Source: Afipia birgiae 34632 (GTDB taxonomy: Bacteria > Pseudomonadota > Alphaproteobacteria > Rhizobiales > Xanthobacteraceae). From it: a stretch of DNA of 64,000 nucleotides. Every line of letters begins with the position of its first letter. Within the stretch, counting starts at the first letter, position 1. The stretch lies in contig NZ_HG326652.1 in assembly GCF_000308295.2 (NCBI RefSeq), positions 2,452,818 through 2,516,817 of the forward strand, in the 5' to 3' direction. Below, piece after piece: positions 55,025-64,000 of the stretch. The notes beneath the pieces are model-generated. The model did no database searches, was not told the DNA's origin, and saw only the letters and a list, made by a program, of their open reading frames with translations. The translations under genes were made by a program, and so were the position numbers.

Positions 55025-55038
55025 GCAAATTATGATTT

Positions 55039-55114
55039 TAGTGATCCTTCGATTCTGACATTCGTAAAAGATGCCCGCGAAAGATATAATACGAATGTCA
55101 GAATCGGATCACTA
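55039..55114. repeat. Palindromic repeat, TAGTG...CACTA unit 2
   Basis: A 76-base element with the same frame as unit 1 (TAGTGATCC ... GGATCACTA) and arms CGATTCTGACATTCGTA and TACGAATGTCAGAATCG. The arms differ from unit 1 at several positions, but both arms changed together, so pairing is kept. It starts 14 bases after unit 1 ends. Confidence 0.75.
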
Positions 55115-55206
55115 GCGGAGTGGAGCATAGCGGCCAAAGGCGAGCAATAACATGCGCGTGACAGAAATCACTCGCGCGTGACGCTACCCGCGATTATGAC
55201 TGGGTC

Positions 55207-56807
55207 ATGTCAGATTACGATGCACTCATTGTCGGCGCAGGCCATAACGGCCTGACCTGCGCGGCCTATCTCGCAATGCGTGGCCTGCGCGTGAAGGTGG
55301 TTGATCGCCGCAGGGTGATCGGCGGCGCGGCCGTGACCGAAGAGTTTCATCCGGGGTTCCGCAATTCGGTAGCCGCCTACACGGTGAGCCTGCTCAACCC
55401 GAAGGTGATCGCGGATCTCGGCCTGCATCACCACGGCCTGCGGATCGTGGAGCGCCGCGCGCAGAATTTCCTGCCGGCACCGGACGGCCGCTACCTGCTG
55501 ACCGGTGACGGCCGGACGCATCAATCGATCGCGAAGTTCAGCGAGCGCGACGCGCTGGCGATCGACGATTTCAACCGCGAACTGGAGACGATCGCGGATG
55601 TGCTGCGCAAGTTCGTGCTGCGCGCACCGCCGAACGTGGTCGAAGGGTTTGGCCTTCACGCCATGCGCGAGGCGTTCAACGCGTTGGCGAGCGGCAATAT
55701 CCTGCGCGGGCTGACGCTGGAGAGCCAGCGTACCTTGCTTGACCTGTTCACGCGATCCGCCGGCGATATGCTCGACGACGTCTTTGAAAGCGATCTGGTC
55801 AAGGCCCTGTTCGGCTTCGACGCCATCGTCGGCAACTATGCCAGCCCCTACGCGGCAGGCTCGGCCTACGTCATGCTTCATCATGCGTTCGGCGAAGTGA
55901 ACGGCCGGAAGGGGTTGTGGGGCCATGCCATTGGAGGGATGGGTGCAATCACGCAGGCAATGGCAGCCGCAGCCCGTGCCCATGGCGCGGAGATCGAGAC
56001 GGGTGCTGGTGTGCGCGAAGTCATCATCGACGGCGACCGGGCCGCCGGAGCCGTTCTCGACAACGGCGAGTCGGTGCGCGCGCGCTTCGTCGTCTCCAGC
56101 GTCAATCCGAAACTGCTCTACACGCAACTGATCCCGGCGGACGCACTGCCAAAACCCTTCCTCGACCGCATCACGAACTGGCGCAACGGGTCCGGCACCT
56201 TCCGGATGAACGTCGCCCTGTCGGCGCTGCCGTCGTTCAAGGCACTACCGGGGAAGGTGATCACCTAACCGCGGGGATCATCCTGGCGCCCAGCCTCGGC
56301 TACATGGACCGCGCCTGGCTCGATGCCCGCGAGCACGGCTGGAGCCGCGCGCCGGTGATCGAAGTCCTGATCCCCTCCACCCTCGACGACTCGCTGGCGC
56401 CGCCGGGCCGGCATGTCGCCAGCCTGTTCTGCCAGCACGTCGCTCCGCAACTGCCGGACGGCCGCTCATGGGACGACCATCGTGACGAGGTTGCGGACCT
56501 GATGATCGCCACCGTGGATCGCTACGCGCCGGGGTTCGCCCGCAGTGTCATCGGGCGGCAGGTGCTGTCGCCGCTCGATCTCGAGCGCGATTTCGGACTG
56601 CTCGGAGGCGACATTTTCCATGGCGCCCTGTCGCTCAACCAGTTGTTTTCGGCGCGGCCGATGCTGGGTCATGCGGGGTATCGCGGGCCGCTCAAGGGGC
56701 TCTATCACTGTGGTTCCGGCGCGCATCCCGGCGGCGGCGTCACCGGCGCCCCGGGCCACAATGCGGCGCAGATTATTCTCAAGGATCATCAGGGAATCTT
56801 CACCTGA
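55207..56807 (+). pseudogene. CrtI-like FAD-dependent oxidoreductase (phytoene desaturase family), frameshifted
   Basis: The first frame starts at ATG 55207 with the dinucleotide-binding motif DALIVGAGHNGLTCAAYLAM and continues through VVDRRRVIGGAAVTEEFHPG to a stop at 56268. The second frame resumes at once near 56262 (GDHLTAGIILAPSLGYMDRA, then WLDAREHGW) and runs to 56807. It ends in GLYHCGSGAHPGGGVTGAPG, the expected FAD-binding tail. A small indel in GGGGAAGGTG near 56255-56265 splits an otherwise complete protein of about 530 residues. It is either a true pseudogene or a sequencing error in the G run. Confidence 0.82.
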
Positions 56808-56845
56808 ACCGAAAGCGAAACGGCCACGAACGGCTGTTGAGGAGC

Positions 56846-56979
56846 TGTGGATAATCCTGTGGATAATCTGTGGATTTTCGTTTGGTTAAAGCTTCACTAA
56901 CAAGTGGAAAACCGCAGTTAACAAACTGTGAAGAACTGGTGTCCAACCAGTCAGTAACCTGTGGACAGGCTGTGGGGAA
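56846..56979. promoter_or_regulatory. Cluster of DnaA-box-like sequences before prmA
   Basis: TGTGGATAA, the complement of the consensus DnaA box TTATCCACA, occurs exactly at 56846-56854 and 56858-56866. Weaker versions follow: TGTGGATTT at 56869-56877, TGTGGACAG at 56960-56968 and TGTGGGGAA at 56971-56979. All have the same orientation, and the first three are 11-12 bases apart, about one helical turn. The spacer is AT-richer than its surroundings. It could titrate DnaA or couple prmA expression to replication. Confidence 0.6.
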
Positions 56980-57915
56980 ATGGGCGATGCAGTCAGCGAT
57001 TTCAGCCATTTGGACCAGCCAGTGAATTTACCGCCCCCCTCGCCCGCGACCCAAGCCACCTTCGCCATCGGCGATGAGCGCACGGCCAGCCGCGTTGTGG
57101 ATATCATCACCGAAAGCTATCCGAGCCACGACCTGGCGATTGCGGCGTTCGAGGCGCCCGGTGGACGCTGGGACGTTACGATGCATTTCGCCGAGGCCCC
57201 GGACGAAGACGTCATCCGTGCGCTGGTGACCGATACGGCGGGGGAAGCGGCGGCTAGATCCATCGTGTTCAGCAAGGTCGAAACCAAGGACTGGGTGAAG
57301 GCCAGCCTCGCCGATCTCGTGCCGGTCAGCGCCGGACGTTTTGTCGTCCACGGCAGCCATGATCGGGACCGGGTCCCGGTCAATAAACTTGGCATCGAGA
57401 TTGAGGCCGCGCTGGCCTTCGGCACCGGCCATCACGGCACCACGCGCGGCTGCCTCCTGCTGCTCGATCAGGTGCTGCACCAGCGCACACCCAAGCGTGT
57501 CCTTGACCTCGGCTCAGGGACCGGAGTCCTTGCCATCGCCGCCGCCAAGGCGCTCCGGCGGCGCGTGCTGGCAAGCGACATCGATCCACGTTCAGTGGTC
57601 GTGGCGCGCGAGAACGCGCATCTCAATGGCGTCGGAAATCTGGTCCAAGCCGTCCACGCGACCGGATTTCAGTCGCCGCATTTTGCCGCCAACGGCCCGT
57701 TCGGGCTGGTGCTGGCCAATATTCTCGCCAACCCGCTGCGGCAGCTTGCGCCCGCGTTGGCGGCGCATCTGGCGCCGCAGGCCTTTGTCATTCTGTCAGG
57801 GTTGCTGCCGCATCAGGCGAACAGCGTGGTCGCCGCCTATAGCGGTGCGGGCGTGAAGCTGCTCAAGCGAATCCAGATTGAAGGCTGGAGCAGCCTCTTG
57901 ATGCAACGGCGCTAG
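56980..57915 (+). CDS. prmA: Ribosomal protein L11 methyltransferase
   Basis: PrmA trimethylates ribosomal protein L11. The 311-residue protein has an N-terminal substrate domain, then ALAFGTGHHGTTRGCLLLLD, the SAM motif VLDLGSGTGVLAIAAAK and VLANILANPLRQLAP, the NPLR signature region. The start is ATG 56980; a GTG at 57022 (VNLPPPSPATQ) is possible and would put the DnaA-box-like cluster further upstream of the gene. Confidence 0.95.
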   Translation: MGDAVSDFSHLDQPVNLPPPSPATQATFAIGDERTASRVVDIITESYPSHDLAIAAFEAPGGRWDVTMHFAEAPDEDVIRALVTDTAGEAAARSIVFSKVETKDWVKASLADLVPVSAGRFVVHGSHDRDRVPVNKLGIEIEAALAFGTGHHGTTRGCLLLLDQVLHQRTPKRVLDLGSGTGVLAIAAAKALRRRVLASDIDPRSVVVARENAHLNGVGNLVQAVHATGFQSPHFAANGPFGLVLANILANPLRQLAPALAAHLAPQAFVILSGLLPHQANSVVAAYSGAGVKLLKRIQIEGWSSLLMQRR

Positions 57916-57934
57916 GCGCGCATCGTTCTCGGGC

Positions 57935-58141
57935 TTACTCCCGCTTCATCCGGTGGGGCGTGATGTCGGCTTCGGTATAGCCTGCTTCAAACCTCGCACG
58001 CCGCGCCTCGCGCTGCAGCCGGCTTTCCGTCAAACGGTCGAGCATCTGAACAATGACGCCGCGCGGCTCCTTGATCGTAACCGCCGGAATGTTGCCCTGA
58101 TGTGCCGGCGGCGAAATCTTCTCAAACATAAAAGCTGGCAT
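57935..58141 (-). CDS. Small hypothetical protein
   Basis: A 68-residue reverse-strand ORF starting ATG 58141-58139 with GAGGGGATAGGGC before it, a strong ribosome site. It reads MPAFMFEKISPPAHQGNIPA and later LTESRLQREARRARFEAGY, a charged helical segment. I know no domain. It lies convergent to prmA and divergent from aminopeptidase P. The good start supports a real gene, but only conservation elsewhere would settle it. Confidence 0.55.
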   Translation of the reverse strand: MPAFMFEKISPPAHQGNIPAVTIKEPRGVIVQMLDRLTESRLQREARRARFEAGYTEADITPHRMKRE

Positions 58142-58355
58142 GCCCTATCCCCTCGCCATTGAGTTGAAAAACACACCCCTCCGCATTTCCGCGAGGTCCA
58201 TTCCGTTCAAGCATAAGTGGTCTCAAATGGTTCCTCAGATTGGCCTTCCCTGTAGCCAAGGATTACAAAGCACGGATCGTGCCATTCCCAATTGTCGCGG
58301 GCCCATTCCGGCTCCGCCGATTGCCGCCACAACCCCCGCCTCTTAAGGTTGACCG

Positions 58356-60191
58356 ATGTTCGAAGCCCAGTTCCAGACATTCGAAGAACCCGAAGGCGGC
58401 GTGGCGCTGACTGCGCGACTGTCGGCCTTCCGCGAGGAATTGCTGCGCAGACAATTGACCGGCTTCGTGATTCCGCGCGCAGACAGCCAGCAAAACGAAT
58501 ATGTGCCGCCCTGTGACGAGCGGCTGGCGTGGCTCACAGGATTTACCGGCTCCGCAGGATTGGCGGTTGTCCTGACCGGGAAAGCGGCCGTGTTCGTGGA
58601 CGGCCGGTACACCCTGCAGGCCGCCAAACAAGTTGATACAGCGGCCTGGAGCGTCGAATCCCTGATCGAACCGCCCCCTGAGAGCTGGCTGACCGCGCAA
58701 CTCGCACCCGGCGACCGCCTCGGATTTGACCCCTGGCTGCACACTTCCGCGGCAGCCGAACGCCTCGCCAAGGCCTGCGAAAAAGCCGGTGCGGAGCTGG
58801 TCGCGGTGGATGACAATCCGGTCGATGCGATCTGGAGCGACCGCCCGACCCCGCCACTCGGCGCTGTAAAAGTTCATCCGGCGCAATTCGCCGGAGAAAG
58901 CGAAGCCGACAAACTCGCGCGCATCCGCAAGGAAATTGCCAGGCTCACCATCGACGCGCTGGTGTTGTCGGATTCCCACGCCGTGGCGTGGACCTTCAAC
59001 ATTCGCGGCGCGGACGTCGCTCATACGCCGCTGCCGCTGTCCTATGCGCTGGTCCCGAAAGACGGCCGCGCCACCATTTTCATCGACCACCGCAAGCTCT
59101 CGAACAGCGCACGTGATCACCTCGAAAAGAACGCGAGCGTCGAAGAGCCGGAGGCCCTGATTCCACGGCTTACCGAACTGGCACAGACCAAGGCGGCCAT
59201 CGGCCTCGACACCGCAACTGCCGCCGATGCGCTCAGCCGCTTGATCGCCGCAGAAGGCGGCAAGCCGGTGCGCGTGTCGGATCCGGTGGCCCTGCTCAAG
59301 GCGGTCAAGAACCACGCCGAAATCGCCGGGACCCGCACGGCACACAAGCGCGACGGCGCAGCGCTGGCAAAGTTTCTGGCGTGGATCGATCAGGAAGCCC
59401 CGTCCGGCAAGCTCACCGAGATCGATGCCGTCGAAGCGCTGGAAACCTTCCGTCGTGAGACCGGCGCGCTAAAGGACGTCTCCTTCCCCACCATTTCCGG
59501 CACCGGCCCGAACGGCGCCATCGTGCATTATCGCGTGACGCGTAAATCCAACCGCCGCGTCGCGCCGGGCGACCTGTTGCTGATCGATTCCGGCGCGCAG
59601 TACGAGGACGGCACCACCGACGTCACCCGCACCATCGCCATCGGCGAGCCGACCGACGAAATGCGCGATCGTTTTACGCGTGTGCTGCGTGGACACATCG
59701 CCATCGCCCGCGCAGTGTTTCCCGATGGCGTCAGCGGCGCGCAGATCGACGCCTTCGCGCGGCAATTCCTCTGGCACGCCGGCATCGATTTCGATCACGG
59801 AACCGGCCACGGGGTCGGCAGCTATCTGTCGGTGCACGAAGGGCCGGCGCGAATTTCCAAGCTCGGCACCACACCGCTGAAGCGCGGCATGATCCTGTCC
59901 AACGAGCCCGGCTACTACAAGACCAACGCCTTCGGCATCCGCATCGAGAATCTCGAACTGGTGGTTGAGAAAGCTATCGATGGCGCAGAGAAGCCGATGA
60001 ACGCGTTTGAGACCCTGACGCTCGCGCCGATCGACCGGCGGCTGATCGATGCCGACCGAATCAGCAAGCAAGAACTGCGCTGGCTCAACGACTATCACGC
60101 CCGGGTGCGCGAGGAGATCCGCCCGCTGGTCGATGAAGCGACGAAAGTGTGGCTCGATGCCGCGACGGAGCCCATGACTCATAAGAGATGA
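58356..60191 (+). CDS. Xaa-Pro aminopeptidase (M24B family)
   Basis: The 611-residue protein cleaves N-terminal residues next to proline. Two creatinase N-terminal domains (RLSAFREELLRRQLTGFVIP; FVDGRYTLQAAKQVD) precede the M24 metallopeptidase fold. Its metal ligands lie in LLIDSGAQYEDGTTDVTRT, FDHGTGHGVGSYLSVHEGP, ILSNEPGYYKTN and IRIENLELVV. The C-terminal M24_C extension follows. The length matches the long aminopeptidase P forms, likely cytosolic since there is no signal peptide. Confidence 0.94.
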   Translation: MFEAQFQTFEEPEGGVALTARLSAFREELLRRQLTGFVIPRADSQQNEYVPPCDERLAWLTGFTGSAGLAVVLTGKAAVFVDGRYTLQAAKQVDTAAWSVESLIEPPPESWLTAQLAPGDRLGFDPWLHTSAAAERLAKACEKAGAELVAVDDNPVDAIWSDRPTPPLGAVKVHPAQFAGESEADKLARIRKEIARLTIDALVLSDSHAVAWTFNIRGADVAHTPLPLSYALVPKDGRATIFIDHRKLSNSARDHLEKNASVEEPEALIPRLTELAQTKAAIGLDTATAADALSRLIAAEGGKPVRVSDPVALLKAVKNHAEIAGTRTAHKRDGAALAKFLAWIDQEAPSGKLTEIDAVEALETFRRETGALKDVSFPTISGTGPNGAIVHYRVTRKSNRRVAPGDLLLIDSGAQYEDGTTDVTRTIAIGEPTDEMRDRFTRVLRGHIAIARAVFPDGVSGAQIDAFARQFLWHAGIDFDHGTGHGVGSYLSVHEGPARISKLGTTPLKRGMILSNEPGYYKTNAFGIRIENLELVVEKAIDGAEKPMNAFETLTLAPIDRRLIDADRISKQELRWLNDYHARVREEIRPLVDEATKVWLDAATEPMTHKR

Positions 60192-60251
60192 TCCACTAGG
60201 GATGACCCGTTGAGAGCGGCACACTGAATACAAAAAAAGAGTCCGGGTAAC

Positions 60252-61532
60252 GTGACCGAAGAAAAGATAGAGATCGCAGCCGCGAAAGTTGCGACGCCTG
60301 GATCGTGGAAAATCCTGCTGCTGCTTGTTGCGATGAATGGCATTGCACCGATCTCGCTCTACATCCTGGTACCGGCGCTTCCGATCCTTGCAACGACATT
60401 TGTAAGCGATGTCTCGGCCGTGCAGCTCAACGTCTCGCTGTTCATGGTTGGGCTGGCGATGTCGCAGCTGGTGACTGGCCCACTATCCGATCGCTTCGGG
60501 CGGCGCCCCGTGCTGCTTTCAGGACTAGGCCTGATGGTGGCAGCGACCATCGTCTGTATTTTCGCGCAAACGCTACCGCAACTGATCGCCGGGCGTTTCC
60601 TGCAAGCCGTCGGAGGCGCCGCGGGTATGGTGATGAGCCGCGCCGTCATCCGCGACCTCTACCCGCGCGAACGCGTCGGCGGCATGATCAGCCTCGTGAT
60701 CGGCGTGATGATGATCGCGCAATTGATCAGCCCCCTCATCGGCGGGCTTCTGGAAACCAGTTTCGGCTGGCGCTCGATCTTCTACGCCATGGCTGGAGCA
60801 TCGATCTTCGTCACGGCGATCATCGCGTTTGGGCTTCCGGAAACGCGCCGCCTTGCCGCAGACGGCGACCGCCCCGGCTTCATAAAGGACTCGCGCACCC
60901 TGCTCTCAAGCAGGGCGTATATCGGATACGCGCTGTGTCAGGTGCTTGCCTCGTCGATCATCTTCACGTTCGCGGGCGGCGGCCCCTATCTCGTCGTCAG
61001 CCAGATGGGCCGGACCACGGCAGAATACGGCGCGTGGTTCGCAGTCACCGGATTTGCATTCCTGATCGGCAACCTGAGCAGCGCCCGCGTATCTCACCGT
61101 TACACGCTCGATCAGCTCATCTGGTTCGGCCTCGCCATCCAGATCGGCGGCGCATTGCTGAACGTGCTTTGGGCTGCGATAGGTTTCGATCAAACGCCGG
61201 CCTGGCTGTTCGGAACGCAGATGCTGGTGATGTTCGCAAACGCGTTCGTGATGTCCCATTCGGCCGCAGGCGCCATCAGCGTGAGACCGCTGGCAGCCGG
61301 CACTGCGTCCGGGCTGATGGGGTTTGCGCAGATGGGCTTCGGTTCGCTGTGTTCGCAGTTCGGCGCGTATCTGGGTGGCAACTTCCGGAGCACGCTCCCG
61401 CTCACGATCTGCATCGTTGCTCTGTCGCTCGCCTGCGCGGCGACAATGATCTTTCTGATACCGCGGCAACGCAAGGTCCTGACTGCCGACGTGAAGCGCA
61501 AGGCCGACCAGGAAGATACAGGGTTGCTTTGA
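60252..61532 (+). CDS. Bcr/CflA family multidrug efflux MFS transporter
   Basis: A 426-residue major facilitator with 12 helices. The Bcr/CflA marks are SLYILVPALPILATTFVSD near residue 37 and the motif A loop GPLSDRFGRRPVLLSGLGLM. A typical MSRAVIRDLYPRERVGGMIS segment follows helix 4. It likely exports drugs or metabolites by proton exchange. The start is GTG 60252; no better ATG lies upstream. Confidence 0.92.
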   Translation: MTEEKIEIAAAKVATPGSWKILLLLVAMNGIAPISLYILVPALPILATTFVSDVSAVQLNVSLFMVGLAMSQLVTGPLSDRFGRRPVLLSGLGLMVAATIVCIFAQTLPQLIAGRFLQAVGGAAGMVMSRAVIRDLYPRERVGGMISLVIGVMMIAQLISPLIGGLLETSFGWRSIFYAMAGASIFVTAIIAFGLPETRRLAADGDRPGFIKDSRTLLSSRAYIGYALCQVLASSIIFTFAGGGPYLVVSQMGRTTAEYGAWFAVTGFAFLIGNLSSARVSHRYTLDQLIWFGLAIQIGGALLNVLWAAIGFDQTPAWLFGTQMLVMFANAFVMSHSAAGAISVRPLAAGTASGLMGFAQMGFGSLCSQFGAYLGGNFRSTLPLTICIVALSLACAATMIFLIPRQRKVLTADVKRKADQEDTGLL

Positions 61533-61548
61533 GGGCGCCGCGCGGCGA

Positions 61549-64000
<2,452 letters not shown>

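Noticed and set aside
56846-56979. Chromosomal replication origin
   Set aside because: DnaA-box-like sites are present, but there is no hemE, dnaA, parAB or long AT-rich unwinding region nearby. A control or titration site is a safer reading.

Overview
The window is about 64 kb of GC-rich chromosomal DNA from an alphaproteobacterium. Gene content and neighbourhoods fit Hyphomicrobiales, most likely the Bradyrhizobium/Afipia/Rhodopseudomonas group (Nitrobacteraceae). Supporting context includes hflK-hflC-DUF2065-Do protease, sspB/fumC/DUF4169/ribbon-helix-helix, recN-ligA, an alpha-type SspB, and tct and TRAP uptake systems. No rRNA, intact prophage, CRISPR array or complete insertion sequence was seen. 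The taxonomic placement is inferred from gene order and protein style, not from a marker search.

Region by region. 0-3 kb: a reverse-strand pair (short-type malic enzyme, cut by the window edge, and a histidinol-dehydrogenase-family enzyme) faces a LacI-type regulator across a perfect palindromic operator. 3-3.6 kb: a scar in which a degenerate integrase tail abuts the tail of a PSE-family membrane protein, beside a tRNA-Lys gene. 3.7-7.5 kb: a frameshifted Spy-like gene and a DctPQM TRAP transporter. 7.6-24 kb: branched-chain amino acid synthesis (leuA, ilvC, ilvN, ilvI), with a candidate leucine-rich leader before leuA and a short leader coding Leu-Leu-Ile-Ile-Val-Val before ilvI. Interspersed are PPK2, an osmoprotectant ABC transporter, two tandem LTA-synthase-like sulfatases, two amino-acid/metabolite exporters, miaA and serB. 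24.7-30 kb: Do protease, DUF2065, HflC, HflK, dihydrofolate reductase and thymidylate synthase. 30-34 kb: a tctBAC tricarboxylate transporter and a decayed chromate transporter. 34.5-38 kb: sspB, fumC, DUF4169 and two ribbon-helix-helix paralogues. 38-48 kb: AsmA, a CFA-like methyltransferase, a hydratase/FAD oxidase pair, a thioesterase, DUF1328 and a UvrD helicase. 48-53 kb: HicAB, an ABC-2 exporter, two glycine-zipper proteins and an L,D-transpeptidase. 52.6-64 kb: a spermidine-synthase-like membrane protein, a pair of related palindromic repeats, a frameshifted CrtI-like oxidoreductase, a cluster of DnaA-box-like sites before prmA, aminopeptidase P, a Bcr/CflA transporter, ligA and the end of recN.

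The best-supported regulatory logic is end-product attenuation. ilvI is preceded by a leader ORF, a hairpin over its stop codon and a terminator with a T run. leuA is preceded by a longer leader ORF and two mutually exclusive stems. The least explained material is the malic enzyme/HisD-like/LacI operon, the twin TAGTG...CACTA palindromes and the DnaA-box cluster. Four genes carry apparent single-base frameshifts or small indels (Spy-like, chromate transporter, AsmA tail, CrtI-like). Some may be sequencing errors in G/C runs, and read-level checking would separate those from real decay.
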